A DNA stretch of 64,000 nucleotides from NCBI GenBank assembly GCA_025399215.1, contig MU621103.1, positions 1 to 64,000 of the forward strand, given 5' to 3'. Numbering within the stretch: position 1 is the stretch's first letter; every line of letters starts with the position of its first letter. Shown here one piece after another: positions 10,001 to 23,625 of this stretch. The stretch comes from Globomyces pollinis-pini. Its lineage: Eukaryota; Chytridiomycota; Chytridiomycetes; Rhizophydiales; Globomycetaceae. The position numbers and the translations under genes were made by a program. Under the pieces are notes generated by a model. That model had not been told where the DNA came from. It did no database searches and saw only the letters and a list, made by a program, of their open reading frames with translations.

Positions 10001-13000
10001 TCTGTGGTGTCAATTGCAAGAGCCGCCACCAAAAGCGTTTATAGAACAGATCTAATGCTTCTTGTTTTGGAAAAAATCCGTGACGATTGTATTACACCTT
10101 CTATACAAAAAGTGTTCAGTCCATTGTTGGAAATTCTTGCAAATTTAACGCATAAAAATTCAGGCAAAGTATCTTATCGTGCTAGAGAGATATTGACTGG
10201 ATTCCAACTTCCAAGCATTGATGAAAGAAAGCAGAAGATTTTGAAGATTTTCAACAAAGTATCAAAGAAATCTCGTTGTGGCACTCGAGTCTATTTTGAC
10301 TTCAGTCAGTTATCCAAGTTGATTTTATCCAGATTTCCGATTATCGACATTCTACCAGATTTATTTTTCCATGATGAGATGCATCTCCGTGCAATTGCTT
10401 TATATACTTATGTGATGCGAACAAATCAAGCTTACTCTGTTTTATCATTTGAACATCATTTCTTGGATGATTCTGTAATCATATCATGGGACTTTGCTTC
10501 GCAGAATCAAAATATTTTTCAGTCTTCGCATGATTTAGAAATTGAAGAGGATTTGGAATTACAGCCAGAGTTGCAGATGAAGGGGGCGATATTTGCATGT
10601 GTGTCATTCGAAGATGTAGTGAATCAAGTAGAAAAATTAATGCCACAACTGGCTGTTGATTTTGACAACATGAATAGAGAGACATTTGCTGGCTACGTTA
10701 CCATTGTGTTCCATAGTACCAGTGTACATGAAAATCCAACAGATGAAGTTTGCTCTAATGTGCTAAGGGAATTTGTTGAACAACATGCCGAATGGCTTGG
10801 TCGAAAGCTTATTCGTCGGATCACATTTATGTTATTAGATGACAGTGGTCATCCAAGATACATTACGTTTAAGGAATCGATTGGTTTCAAAGAAGATTTG
10901 GTGGTTAGAAACATTGAACCGTTTATGTCTCATAGACTTGAACTAGAAAGACTTTCAAATTTTGATGTCAAACCATGTTCAAGCAATGCTCGTGGTTTAT
11001 CTATTTATCATGCCGTTGGGAAAAAGAATCCTTCTGATGTCCGGTTTTTTATTCGTGGTATTGTTCATCCAAACAATGTGTCAACTTTCCAAGATTTCTT
11101 CATGTCTGAAGGAAACCGAATCACAACTGATACTTTAAATGCATTGGAATTATTAACTGCAACCCACCCAAATACTGATTGTAATCATGTTTTGTTGCAT
11201 TTTATTCCCGTGTTTAATCTGACAACAAAAGTAGTTCAAAGTGCCATAGAAATGTTAATGCAGAGGCATAGAACAAGACTTTCCAAATTACGTGTGACAG
11301 AAGTTGAAATTTGTTACCTCAGTCATCATCCGGTTACGAATGAGGTTGTACCTTTCCGGTGGATTATCGAAATTAAATCTGAATATGTCATCCGAATTTC
11401 TTGGTACAGTCAACAAAACCAGAAAAATGGGGATACCATCTTACAATCTTTAGTCACACCGACTGGACCGCATCATAATGAACCAGTGCTCAGACTTCAC
11501 TCTCCAAAGGCTGCAATTCAACCAAAGCGATACAAAGCACATCTCTTAGGTACTACGTATGTTTATGATTTCCCTGCCCTCTTTGAAGAAGCAACAAAGC
11601 AATCATGGCTAAAGATCAATAAAGGCAGAAACATGCCTCTGTCTTTAATGAAGTGCGTGGAAATGGCTTTAAATTCTGTCGGAGAATTGGAAGAGACTGA
11701 CAGACCGTATGGTAAGACTTTCATCATTGATAATATTAGGATCCAATACCTGCGGAATGGTGGTTTTCAAATTAGTACTCAATACTCCAGAGTATCCTCG
11801 TGGTAGAGAGGTTATTATTATTTCAAATGATATTACATATCAGATGGGATCTTTCGGACCTACTGAAGATCTGGTGTTTTTGAAGGCTTCTCAATATGCC
11901 AGAAGTGTTGGAGTGCCTCGAGTGTACTTATCTGCAAACTCAGGTGCTAGAATTGGGTTGGCAGATGAAATTCTTAATAAGTACAAAATTGCTTGGCTGA
12001 ATTCTAAAGAACCTCAGAATGGATTTGACTATCTTTACCTAGATGAATCTGACTATAGATCTCTTAACAAGGATTCATCAAAACCATCTGTTTCTGCGAT
12101 ACCGATTGTCGTCGATGGTGAAATTAGATATAAACTGGATGCTATTATTGGGCAGCAACATGGTTTGGGAGTCGAAAATCTTCAAGGCTCGGGTATGATT
12201 GCTGGTGAAACTTCTCAAGCCTATAAAGATATATTTACTATCACATTGGTTACCTGCCGTTCAGTGGGTATTGGTGCATATTTGGTTCGTTTAGGACAAA
12301 GAGTCATCCAAGTAGACTACAGTCCAATCATTCTCACTGGTGCTGGAGCATTAAACAAGGTACTAGGTCGACAAGTATACTCTTCAAACTTGCAGCTCGG
12401 AGGAACTCGTATAATGCACCCAAATGGAGTGTCCCATTTATGTGCTGCAAATGATTTCAATGGAGTGGTTGAAATTTTGAATTGGCTTGGCTATGTTCCA
12501 GAGCGAAGAGATTCCCCATTACCAATTATGGCTTCTCCTGACCCTGTGGATCGACCAATCGATTGTGATATTCCAAGTTTACCTTACGATCCACGTAATT
12601 TGCTACAAGGTCATTATGAAGGAGGAGAATGGAAATCAGGATTCTTTGATAAAGGCTCTTTCAAAGAGACCCTCAGTGGTTGGGCTAAAGGTGTGGTAGT
12701 TGGTCGTGGTCGGCTTGGTGGGATTCCTATGGGTTGCATTGCTGTTGAAACAAGAACTACGGAAACTGTTCATTGGGCTGATCCTGCCGTTGAAACTTCA
12801 CAGGAAGAAACCACAATGGAAGCTGGTCAAGTTTGGTATCCAAACTCTGCTTACAAAACTGCTCAAGCTATTAATGATTTCAACCATGGAGAACAATTGC
12901 CATTAATCATTTTTGCCAATTGGAGAGGATTTAGCGGTGGTCAGAGTGACATGTCCAAAGAAGTTCTTAAATTTGGTGCACAAATTGTCGATGCACTGCG

Positions 13001-13757
13001 TGATTACAAACAACCTATTTTTATATATGTGGTTGGTGAACTTAGGGGTGGTGCTTGGGTAGTTGTGGATCCGTCAATCAATCCCGAAATGATGGAGATG
13101 TATTGTCATGAAAATGCTCGTGGTGGGGTTTTGGAACCACAAGGAATAGTTGAAATCAAGTACCGTACTCCGAAGATTATCTCATCTATGGAGAGGCTAG
13201 ACCCAAACTATCGAGCTTTGAAGACAGCAATTACACAATGCGTTACTGAAGACGAGCGAAAATCTCTTGCGAAAAAAATCAAGGCTTTTGAGCAAAATGT
13301 GCTACCGGCATACGAACAGGCTGCTGTTGAACTTGCTGACCTTCATGATCGACCACAAAGAATGCTAACCAAGAATGTTATTAAAGAGGTCATCCCTTGG
13401 AAAGAGTCTCGTGCAATCTTTTACTGGCGTTTAATGAGGAAACTCAGAGAGCAATCTTTAATCAAATCAATCCAAAAGAAATGCGATCATGGTTATCAAG
13501 AAGCTGCAGGATTAATTGCAAAGTGGAGTGGTCAAACTTTGGGATCAAGGTTAAGTGACAAGGAGTTTCTGCGATGGTTAGATGTAAATCGTATTCAAAT
13601 CGATGGACATTTAAGCCGCTTGGAAATTGAATCAATTACCAGTCAAATGGTGGAATTAGCAAAACGAAACCCTAGCTCTTTGACTGCCACCGTTAGCTCA
13701 TTGGTGGATCGTTTATCAGCAGGAGAAAAGCAACAACTGTTAGCGCTACTTCAATAA
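7058..13757 (+). CDS. ACC1: Acetyl-CoA carboxylase (multidomain, eukaryotic)
   Basis: Catalyses ATP-dependent carboxylation of acetyl-CoA to malonyl-CoA, the committed step of fatty-acid synthesis, in the cytosol. Seven ultra-short introns lie at 7278-7304, 7445-7476, 7787-7816, 8215-8238, 9262-9287, 9458-9483 and 11712-11739 (24-32 nt). After their removal the frame closes exactly: 2,168 aa, close to yeast Acc1 (2,233). Visible domains are biotin carboxylase ([35 protein letters not shown]), the biotin carrier with biotinyl Lys in VMKMYMPL near residue 699, the central domain, and carboxyltransferase ([24 protein letters not shown]). The start is the first in-frame ATG; no targeting peptide is evident, which fits a cytosolic enzyme. 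The 3' end converges on the USP gene, 67 bases away. Confidence 0.97.
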
Positions 13758-13824
13758 TAAAATCTTTTAACGTAATAATGAATGGCCTGGCCTTTACACA
13801 AGTAAATTTATTTTATAACCTAAA

Positions 13825-16774
13825 CTAAATACGTTCGTAAAACAGTAAGTATGCTTGACTTTTTGAAACCATTTCCCAGTTGGCAGGTTTCACCACTGAG
13901 TCGCTAACATGTGCCCAGACATCACCACCTAATACGCGAACAAATGATGTATAATGCCCACCAAATAAACTGCCAGAATGGACCACAACTGCGTTTATGC
14001 GGTAAACTGCTGTCTTTGGTTGTCTGTGATGTTTCTCTTTATCTTTTGGTAAATCTGGAGATATAAAACATTCCAGATCTAGGAATTCTGGAAACGGAAT
14101 GTGAGCTGTGACCTTCTTACTTCCAAATCGTTGTTGTGCGAATCGCTTTAAGTGAATAACAAGCGACTCTGGTATATTATATAAAAGATAGCGTTTCAGA
14201 GCTCGAGAATAGATCGGTGGTTTTTTTTCTATAACTTTACCTTTGTTTTGCGATGATAATGATTGGCTTTCATTAGCAACAGCAATTGGTTCAAGAATAC
14301 TATTGGTTGTACTTCCATGGGTTTGGACGACAGCTTTGCTAGAGTCAAATGATTCATTATCAGAGTCAGAAGTGACAGTTTCTTTTCTTTGTATTTTTGT
14401 TAATAGTGACAAAGAGGTTTTTGAATCATTTACAGCAGAAGCATCACCATTTTGTTGCGGATCATCTGTTATTGGATTGGTTGAATCAATTGAATCACTG
14501 TCTGATGATATTTGAATGCTGGTATTACTTACAGTCCGTTCAATATTTGTTAAATCAAGCTGATCTGTATTGGTTTTTTGATTTAAATCAGTATCATCAG
14601 TGACAAATATGGATACTTGGCTTGAATTTTTGTTACTGTCCACTTTATCAGTTTTTGAATCACCATCTCGAGAAACTCCATATTTTAATTTATAACAATG
14701 ATCACATGCAAATTGATCCTCCAGAACTTCTACACCAAAAAAATCTGATAAACAAGATTCCAGTGTCACACCAGTTCGCCATGTATCTTCTGATGGGAGG
14801 GTTTTTAATAGCGCCTGAAGCAATTCTATTCGCTTTGACTCTTCATCCTCTTTTAGCTCCTCTTTATCTAAATATTAACCAAGTTCAAAGAAACGTACTC
14901 TGTTCCTCTGAATTATTTGATGATATGTCTTGCTTTGATGTTTGCCCCATTCCAAACGAAAGTTTTTGGAGTTTGTCTAAAAAAGCTGGTGTGTTTGCAC
15001 TATCTATAACTTTTTGCTCAGAAAAACTGGATCTAGGAGATTGCTTTGGAGAGGAAAGAAAACTATCATAAGAATTAGTGGATGGAGTTCTTGATCGCAT
15101 CATTGAACCAAAATAATTCTTCAAACTTAATTTTCTATTCAGACCGCCTAACAAAGTATTTTCACCTTCCTACAATCAGCTAAACTTTGTTACTTTCGAT
15201 ATAGATAAAGATAAATCCATAAACTCTTCGAATGAACTTGAAAGCTATGCCGTATTAAAGACAGATATTTACATTTTTACATACAGTACAGATGATCACA
15301 CTGACTAACTTTCCACCAAAAACATCATCAACAAATGTATGTTTGTTGACTGCCACATTTTCAGTTGGAGTGGTATCTTTGTTTGGTTTTGCTTCTAAAT
15401 TTTCCATAACTCTATCGGTTGGCTTATTCTCTATAGGGTTTTCTTCAGTAGATACATTTCGTTGATGAGAACTTTGCTCAATTTCATCCACACCAATCAA
15501 AAATTTTCTTTCTGGTCTTTCTTCTATCACCACATTTGTCTGAGTATTCTGTTGCGCTACCAAGAGCTTATCATTGGTTGAACTAGCTGTCCTTTTAACT
15601 CCCATGTCTTGTGAATAACTTTGAACAACACAACTTCCAACATCAGTACCATCATCATTATCAAAAGACACATCCAGATTTTCCGCTAATCGCAATAAAG
15701 ATGATTGAAATTCTTGCTTGTTTTTAATCTGGTCCACTGGCTTATCACTATCATTTTGTGGTTGATTAGAATTGCTTTCCGTATCTGTATCTTTCTGTAT
15801 ATCACTTTTTTCAGCTGTGGTTTCGATTAAACTATATTTTATACCTTTCATTATCTTTGCCACATTAACTTGATCTATTTGTTTTGTTGCCTCAATCCTG
15901 ATAGTTTTCCTTTGTTTTATTATTTCTTCTTTGACTGAATCAAGTAATCTTCGAAGTAATTCATGTGCATCTTGTTGTCTGTAACGAGCATAAATGGGCC
16001 ATTCTTTTGACAATCGATCAAGTAATTCTTTAGGATTGAAAACAGTTGATGGAGAATTATGGCTGGAATTGTTCATGTTTCGTATTAGTCTTAATAGTGC
16101 TTTAAAGGTGAATCACAAATCAATTACATAATGTTAATGGAGGAGATGCGGGGTCCCAAAACTCTACATCTTTTCCATATTTGACCAAGTGAGTGGATAC
16201 TGACAATCCCTAAAATAAAATAAAAATACCCCAATTACTTGAACAACTGAATTAAAGAAACAGGTATTTCCCAGATTATTTAAGCCAGGTGAAGATGTGG
16301 GACCAGTTGGAGCAACCTTTTCAACAACAACTGGATTTGAAATAATCTGGATCTGAGATTCCAATTCTTGAACACTTGTATGCCATCGATCCAGTATCAC
16401 TTGTGCTTCTAACACTAGTTGATTCTTTTTATCGGGAAGTATATGCATTTTACAGGATTGACACCAAAATGTCCTTCTCTCTAAATCATATGCTATTGAA
16501 TGATTTCTCCTGTCATGATGTCGTTCCATATGTTGGTGTAGAGTACAATTAATCTGCAGTTGTTTAATACAAATCTAAATTCACCTGTGCGCAACCAACA
16601 CAAAGAACCCTTGGTGAATCATTTGCTAATGTCTTTTGCTTTATACAATGCTATCAATCAGAATTTTCTATAGATTTTTACATGACAATCCCCGGTTGAT
16701 TTTAACTTTGATAAAGTGGTAAGTTTTTGAATTGTTATTGATTTCTTGAAATGACTGCATTTTTTGTTGTTCAT
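13825..16774 (-). CDS. USP16/USP45-type ubiquitin-specific protease
   Basis: Cysteine deubiquitinase that removes ubiquitin from substrates. An N-terminal zf-UBP zinc finger occupies about residues 5-85 (KCSHF, DCHHC, LCVGCAQ, HMERHHDRRNH, FWCQSC). The catalytic Cys box GLNNLGNTCFFN is near residue 140, and the His box GGHYTSFVRV with DSVVKP lies near the C-terminus. A second Cys pair pattern is split between CTVCKN and FACDHC. Long Ser/Asp/Thr-rich disordered inserts separate the catalytic blocks. Seven introns: 16651-16681, 16554-16584, 16210-16238, 16100-16127, 15245-15272, 15170-15193 and 14868-14898 (24-31 nt). With these the frame closes to 915 aa from the ATG at 16774. Family known: histone H2A and nuclear or cytosolic substrates in animals; the substrate here is unknown. 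Confidence 0.9.
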
Positions 16775-16940
16775 GGTTTTCTTTGACTCTTTTTAATGTG
16801 TGATAAAAAACAGGATACAAAACATTTAATTAAATGGAAACGAATGGCTATGTACGATGATTTATTGTAAAAAATTTATAAACAGTTAAATAGTAAGGAA
16901 TCCAAATAAGGTATGGAAAGGTAGCTAAAAATCAAATGAA

Positions 16941-18417
16941 TTATCCCTGTCTTTGTAATTCTATAGTATCACTACTATCCATTCCATTTTTATTCCCTCC
17001 TCGAACGAGATTACCAAGTTTTTGTAATAATAGAATGTTCAGCATAGTGTGAGCTGTAAGAATCAAACTCTCAAATCCAAGTATAGAATCATATGATTTA
17101 TCAGATCCTAAATAGTTTGTGTGAGTACGTATGTAGGACACCAAAAAGTATACTATTCCAAGAATAACTTGATGAATTGACAGAATCAAGAAACTAGAGT
17201 CAATATAGTAAATCTCTTTGAGACTACCACGCCATGATCCAATGTAAGAATAGTGTAACTTTAAGCCAACATAGAAAGTGGGGACAATGTCCCAAACAAA
17301 CATAATTAAAATCCAAAAAGGATACAACTTCAACCAACCATTGAGACTTTCTGCATCTATACAAAAGTCCACATTTAACTGCCAGCAAAATCCAAAATAA
17401 TAAGACCCTGCAAGGATGAAGTGTAAAAGTGCCAAAGATGCATATGTTGTTGCTTTGAAGTATTTGGTTGGTTTTGGTGTCATCATTAGGAATAGAAACT
17501 GTGTAGTTTGATAGACATTCAAAATGGTAGCTATATTTTGGAACATCCACTGAAATTAAATGAATATAAATAACTGTAATTGGGATCGAAACTTTGCAAG
17601 GCCATAGATGGATTTTAATACATCATTTACCGTCCAAATGCAAGCAGTAAAGAGGAATCTCCGTATATATGTTGTTTGGGTGAATCCAAACTTTTCAAAT
17701 AATACGAAATAGATTATGCACACGTCGCTAATCAAACTGAAAGCAAAACTAAGTAGTTGGAAAATATCCCAAAAGTTCTGCAAACCTGGGGTCGCTAAAG
17801 AAGATGGATTGTATGAAGTCCAAGATATGTCAACTGAATTTGTACTTCCTTTGATAAAACTTCCTTGAAAGTTTCCCACCGATTGTGATTGTTGTACTGT
17901 GGGAAGAGGCGAAACAATTGACATATCTGATTGTCCTATTTAAACATAAATATACTTTAACCCCACCTTGGCAGTTCTTTCCACTTGAGTAAATAGATAA
18001 TTCACCATTATTGGCACATCTGAATGTGTCATTTATACAATGCCCATTAGCCAATATATATATGGCATTATATCCCCATAAATCAATAGACTGCTTCGCT
18101 TGAAGTGCACAATAATCTCCTCTTGCAGAGAATTTATCCACCGGATCAGACAAAGTAGTTGGAGTATCTATCATAACTCCACTGCTATATGATGCTGATA
18201 GTTCAAGATCCAAAGATGAGATACAACAACTCTTTTCTAATTTTAGAGGAGCAGAACCACATATATTTTGATTGTTTTCCATGATGCCAAATGAGTAAAA
18301 GCTTGGCCAAGATTCATTTGTTGGAGTAGTTAATGTAGAATCTGCAACATCAAAAGAATACATTGAAGAAGGAGGACCAGTGCAAATATTTGAATGTAAC
18401 CATAGTAACAGTAACAT
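16941..18417 (-). CDS. Seven-pass membrane protein with secreted ectodomain
   Basis: The ATG at 18417 starts a short signal peptide (MLLLLWLHSNICTG). An ectodomain of about 180 residues with many Cys and N-glycosylation-type sites follows. Then come seven hydrophobic segments, including FWDIFQLLSFAFSLISDVCI, FLFTACIWT, FLFLMMTP and YPFWILIMFVWDIVP. One intron is clear (17936-17966, 31 nt). A second junction near 17556-17580 is unresolved: the frames on both sides agree, but the only in-frame GT-AG pair would remove 81 nt (through part of TM2), while a GC-AG choice removes 48. The ectodomain-plus-7TM layout suggests a receptor, but I do not recognise a GPCR family. Neighbours give no hint of ligand. 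Confidence 0.65.
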
Positions 18418-18783
18418 TTCTAATGGTAACGTCACTAAAAATTGAATCTTTTACGCTGTAGTTCTCATGAAATAACAAAGTTACACAATCATGAAAAAAA
18501 GTGATTGGAATGAAAGAGGATTGTGGATTAGTAATGAAATCCTATTAACTTTGAGTTGCACAAATTAAGAAAGTGATTCTTAAAGTATTTATTACCCAAA
18601 ATAAATCAAATTGGTATCATCATCATCATACATAACAAAACACTATAGTAGTTATTCTATTCATAACAAACTATTATATAAGACTTATCATTAAATAATT
18701 CTACTTATGTATTAGTTGTAATTTTTGTGGCGGATGATTATTTATTAATCTTCAGTTTCCTTGAAATCATTAGTTTCCTTGAA
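18418..18783. other. Divergent spacer
   Basis: Between the seven-pass protein gene (-) and a small membrane protein gene (+). It includes an ATCATCATCATCA microrepeat near 18618. No gene seen. Confidence 0.35.
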
Positions 18784-19050
18784 ATGTTGAAGAATTCAAT
18801 TGTTTTTAGATTCATTCTTTTCTTAAGTGTCGTTACTGCTAAATATCCATTCAATCAAACTCATGCTACAAATTCTACTATACCCAATTTTATAATATGT
18901 CCAATGGGAAAAACTCCTACTGTCACTAACCATTATATTACTTGCAACTATGATTATTCGTTTTTATTGAAATTATTCAGCACTCTTGCACTTTGTGGAA
19001 TATTTCAATTAATTATATACTTACTGGATAATAACATTATCACTATTTGA
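18784..19050 (+). CDS. Small secreted/membrane hypothetical protein
   Basis: An 88-codon frame begins at ATG 18784. It starts with MLKNSIVFRFILFLSVVTA, a good signal-peptide candidate. A 40-residue extracellular part with three Cys and several NxT/NxS sites follows, and then a hydrophobic stretch (LFSTLALCGIFQLIIYLL) near the C-terminus. No family is recognised. The frame extends upstream of this ATG without another ATG. It could be the first exon of something larger, but no donor site stands out. Confidence 0.4.
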   Translation: MLKNSIVFRFILFLSVVTAKYPFNQTHATNSTIPNFIICPMGKTPTVTNHYITCNYDYSFLLKLFSTLALCGIFQLIIYLLDNNIITI

Positions 19051-19246
19051 TCATCAAAAGAGCTATTTGATTAAGCTATATGTATGGTGTTTATAAAGTT
19101 ACAGAATTTTAGTGGGATAAATTAAATAAAGGGAATTGTTTATAGTTTAATTATTATTCAAATGTTGAATCATCTAGTCTTTTCCACACCTTATTATTTC
19201 ATTGTCACTTGAATTGTTTGTCGCGTTCGATTTAAGATTTAATTGA

Positions 19247-22200
19247 ATGACAACTGCACGATTTACAAACAAGATTCGATTGCTCAATAACAGTCCTCCC
19301 ATCACTGCACCATTTCACCCTATTTTGATTGAATCGTTGCAAAATATTAACCTAGAAGATAGAGGTTATTTACACTTATTTTGATACAGCAGCTCTGTTT
19401 GATTACTCAGAAATTAACCAGAAAGGAAATGATAAAAACATAGCTTCAAAATACTTTATATTAGAATCTCAATATGTATCCCAATTGGTAGACATTCAAT
19501 AACAGCGCTAACTCCAGAATTCATTACTGTTGGAAGGACGATCAGTTGTGGAAACATTATATGCATTTCGCAGTTGTGGAAAAGCTATTCCTCAAGTAAC
19601 GACTTTTATTTTATGCTTTTACAAATAGGTGCAAAGTCAAGATCAAAGTAATAAAGAAGAACTTTACTTGAAGACTTGTGAGATTTTATCTCCTGAAATC
19701 AATCGAATGACTGAACTGATGTCATTCTGTTCAAGGCTAATTAGCGGATTCTTTGAAGCTTTAACTGCGATTATCCCTCACATAAAAGACAAGGATGTGT
19801 TCCCATCAGAAACGTTTCTGTTGACATTAGCCAATATTTTGGACTTGGCAATTTGTTTAGATACCATGAAGAATTTTAAAGGATCAATGAGCAATGACTT
19901 GTCAATGTACAAACGGTAAGATCTACAGTTACTTGGTAATACTGTAGAGCCAAATCCATGCTTGTTAAAGATCACTTAGATGCCGAGTTCAATTCATTAC
20001 CAAAATTAGCAATGTTTTTAGCAAACAAAGACTTTTGTGTCAATGAAGTTAAACGGTCACTGTCAACTATTAGCAACCTGTATGAGGATATATTTATTGA
20101 CTTGATGAATCTATGCGCCGAATACCTTGAAAAGGGTCATTACATATTTCCTAATTCCAAACATACGTTGCTTCGTGTAAGTGTAATGAATACCAATATC
20201 TTAGGCTATTGCATTCACTATTGTTCTGTTAGATGGTGATAATGATGAAGCAGATATATTAAAACGAAGAAAAATCAAAACGGATAAAATCCAAAAGATT
20301 TTAAAGGTAACATACAACATCTGCCCATTCATTCGATTCATTATTTGTTTTCGAATTGATCGATTAAATAAGCTAACCAATAGGCTAATCTTATCACTCC
20401 TGTATTTGGCGATATAGCTATCCCAATGAGCTCAATTTTAATCAGAGCACCACATTGGCCAACTGCAAAATTCGATTTGAACCAAATGGATAAAGAATCA
20501 AAAGAAGCGATAAAGTATGGATATATGCTGTCTAATAAGATTCCGACCGTTGATGGATTGTTTCATAACACAATAGCTAAACTCCACACCTGCAGAACAT
20601 TGGTATTTGATTACTTCAACTTAATGATTAGATCAATAGTACAGATGAATTGTCACAAAATCAAGTGAAATTGGTATACGATACTAGTTTTGAATCTCTT
20701 AAATTGCTGTCTAATTTATCCATTGATGTGTTGGAACAAACAGCTTGGAAGTATCTCAATCCGATTGATACTACATCTGAAGCACAAAGATATTCTATTT
20801 ATGAGAAGGTTACCACACAATTTTAATGACCGTTCAGGCTGTTCAATATAATTATGATGCAAATGATAAGCGGAGTTTAATACAGGTATTTATATCACTA
20901 TCCAATGGTTGTAGTATCTTTATATGATCAAATCTTTGGCGAGAATTTTGTTTCAAATAGAACAACAAGTGCAACCTCTGTTTGACATATTGATTGGGAA
21001 TGAAATTCAAATGTTTGTCAAAGGCACCATCACAGACTATTACAACAACGCGATCAAGAAAAAGAAAGCCTCCGTCACGTATTCAAACTATTTCATGTTA
21101 ATCAAATGATAGTTTGCTGAAAAATTTACGAGACTGTTTGTTGGATGTGAATATGGGAGAGAAAGTCAACCCAAACAATCCATCGAAACGCACAGACCCG
21201 ATTTCTGGCACGCAAGTAACGGCATCAATCTAAAAATAGCTACTGTTTGCCAGATCAATGCTTGATCTTTGTTTTAATGAGAAATCAAAAGGAATGAAAG
21301 GTGGTTTGATGAAAGAAAAGTCCTTCAAAGACAACCAAGTTACAGAGTTGCAACAATTCTTCAATAATAGCTATTTCTTTTCATTCATGATTGATTTCAA
21401 AAGTTAATACTCAGTTCTACTTACCATCAGATTCAATAAGCCAAAGCTCCGATTTGTCAAACCTCTGGTTCAAAGAGTTTTATTTAGAGCTTAGTAGAGA
21501 AATTCAAGTATTGATTTGTGATGATTTAACAAAAAGTTTCCCATCAGCACATCTCTTCCATGGATTTTAGCAGACTTTGCACTCGAGACACACGATACTC
21601 GTGTACTTCAGTATTCAAATAATTCTTACATCCAGGAATATCTTTTTACCATTGGACCTTTACAATGATGCCGCTTTTAAAACTCTACACCATCTAAAGA
21701 GTCAATATATATATCTCGAGATTGAAGCTGAAGTAAAAATATGATTACACTCTTACGTTTAGGTCAATTTATGTTTTGATCAATTCATGTTCAAATTGGG
21801 TCGAAAAGTGTTCACGCACTACAAAAAACTGGCGGCCTTGTAATACATCAAATTTAATTTTCATAGACAATTACTAAACCCAGAGACTAAATACCAGGTT
21901 AATCAAGAAAATAGTATAGGAGGGTTGGCTGCAAATGCCTTTGACAGTATACTGTCCCAAAAGCAGTTTAGGGTTTGTTTCATTCATCAAGTACTAATAA
22001 TTCAGTTACTCGGGCGTAGTATCGACATATCATCTGTACTGACCCAAATGATGAATCAATATATTAAGCATAGCATTGATGTAGCAATAAGTAGATTTGA
22101 ATCATCAGATATTCCATCAATTATTGTAATGAAATTCGAAATATGTATTGATCCTTTAGGAACTAGAAACATTGCTAGAAATTTGTCGACTAACACATTT

Positions 22201-23625
22201 TTTATTGTTGAGTCGTTTGGACTTGGAAAGTTTTGACGATATGTTGATGGAAATTGATGGGTGCATTTCTCCTGGTCAAAACAATGGTAGGATTTTAGCA
22301 CATATCATCGATGAATTGGTTAATGATTTTACTCCAAACTACTGTTTTAATAACAGTATATCGAGGTTTTATTGCATTTTTTATAAGTATAGATTTGTAA
22401 AAGGAAGTGTTTTCTATACAGAGCCAATTGAAAGAACAGATATGGGCAATTTTAAAGCAATGTATCTCTATGGTAGCAAGGCAATGCATAATTTCTGACC
22501 ATAGACTTTAGGTTATCAGTTTGAATCCAAACTTGGGAGTTTGAAAGATTTTATAGGGTCAAATCACTTCATGTCTATCTATAGATTAGTAAAAGCGCAA
22601 GGGTTAAATATCATTGTGTCTGAGATTGAAATTCATATTAAACTGATTGTAAAAACAAGAAGCTAATTCTAGATGGAAAATAGCCTTGATGAAGTGATTG
22701 AATTAGTAGATGATTTATGTCCGTTTTCAATTCATATTCCAATTGAGCCAGAAAACCTTACTGGTAATAGTGTTGTTCTAACCATAGAAATGTTTGATTA
22801 TTTTGCTCAAAGATATTCTCCACTAACACAACACAACAATTTCAAAAGTGATATTTTGCAAAGCTTTCGTGAATTGGGTAATTCCCTTATGGTAGTGTTT
22901 TTCTTGCAGGACGCCTTGGTATATCAATAGTACTTAACATGATACAGAACTACTCAAATTGTACGAATAGGCTTTTGATCCAAGATATAATCTCTGAAGG
23001 TAATCAATTATCTCTAATACCTAGATTCAACAACCGCATCCTATATTAATCAATTATGTAGCGCAGGTAATTCTAGTAAAGCGCTATCCAGTGGATTTCC
23101 AATCAGCCAATGGACTCAAACTACTGCGGACATTTTTCAAACGCTAAACAAGAAAACTACGTTTGTTGAACGGATTTTGAACACCATGCATACAGCATTA
23201 AAAAGAATGAACAGCTTTACGGAAAACGGCTCTATAACCGGCGGAAAATCATTTGCTAAAGCTTTGAATGCCATCCAGTTTTCTGCCAGTGTCCCCGCAG
23301 CTGCTGGTAGCCGAAACATTAGGTAAGATGAATGAAACTGATTATATAAAGAGAAATCTTTGGAGATAGTTTATCAGTCTCGTTCAGTGCAGTTTTACAA
23401 ATATCAGAACAAGCTTCTATATATCAAGTGATCAATTTGAATGAAATTCTGCTCACATTGTTTGATGACGAGGTAGAGTTGAACTCCAACGTTTCGATTT
23501 CGGACCGAAAAATGACAGTTAGTCTCAGGTCGGAAGTCAAACAATTCATCAAGAATAGCGAGTGGATGATCAAGGGCAATCAAGAATGGTGCACAGTTTT
23601 CTCAGCTTTTTTGATTAAACCTTGA
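19247..23625 (+). CDS. CYFIP: CYFIP/Sra1, SCAR/WAVE complex subunit
   Basis: Rac-binding scaffold of the pentameric WAVE complex that activates Arp2/3 at the leading edge. Diagnostic matches along the whole length include FRSCGKAIPQ, LTLANILDL, PVFGDIAIP, AIKKKK, LPWILADFALET, QLLGRSIDI-type text (here LLGRSIDISSVLTQ), DFTPNYCFNNSISRF and LYGSKA-like text. There are 24 introns; the first starts at 19365 and the last ends at 23351. All are 24-39 nt except one of 77 nt (20307-20383). Removing them gives exactly 1,209 aa against about 1,253 for human CYFIP1. One junction (22473-22511) is the only GT-AG choice but removes a conserved-looking SKAMH segment, so that splice is uncertain. Dikarya lack this complex; its presence suggests crawling cells. 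Confidence 0.93.

Noticed and set aside
23069..23093. A further 25-nt GT..AG intron (GTAATTCTAG...TATCCAG) in CYFIP
   Set aside because: The frame continues through it and removal would lead to an early stop; the reading as exon joins the rest of the protein.
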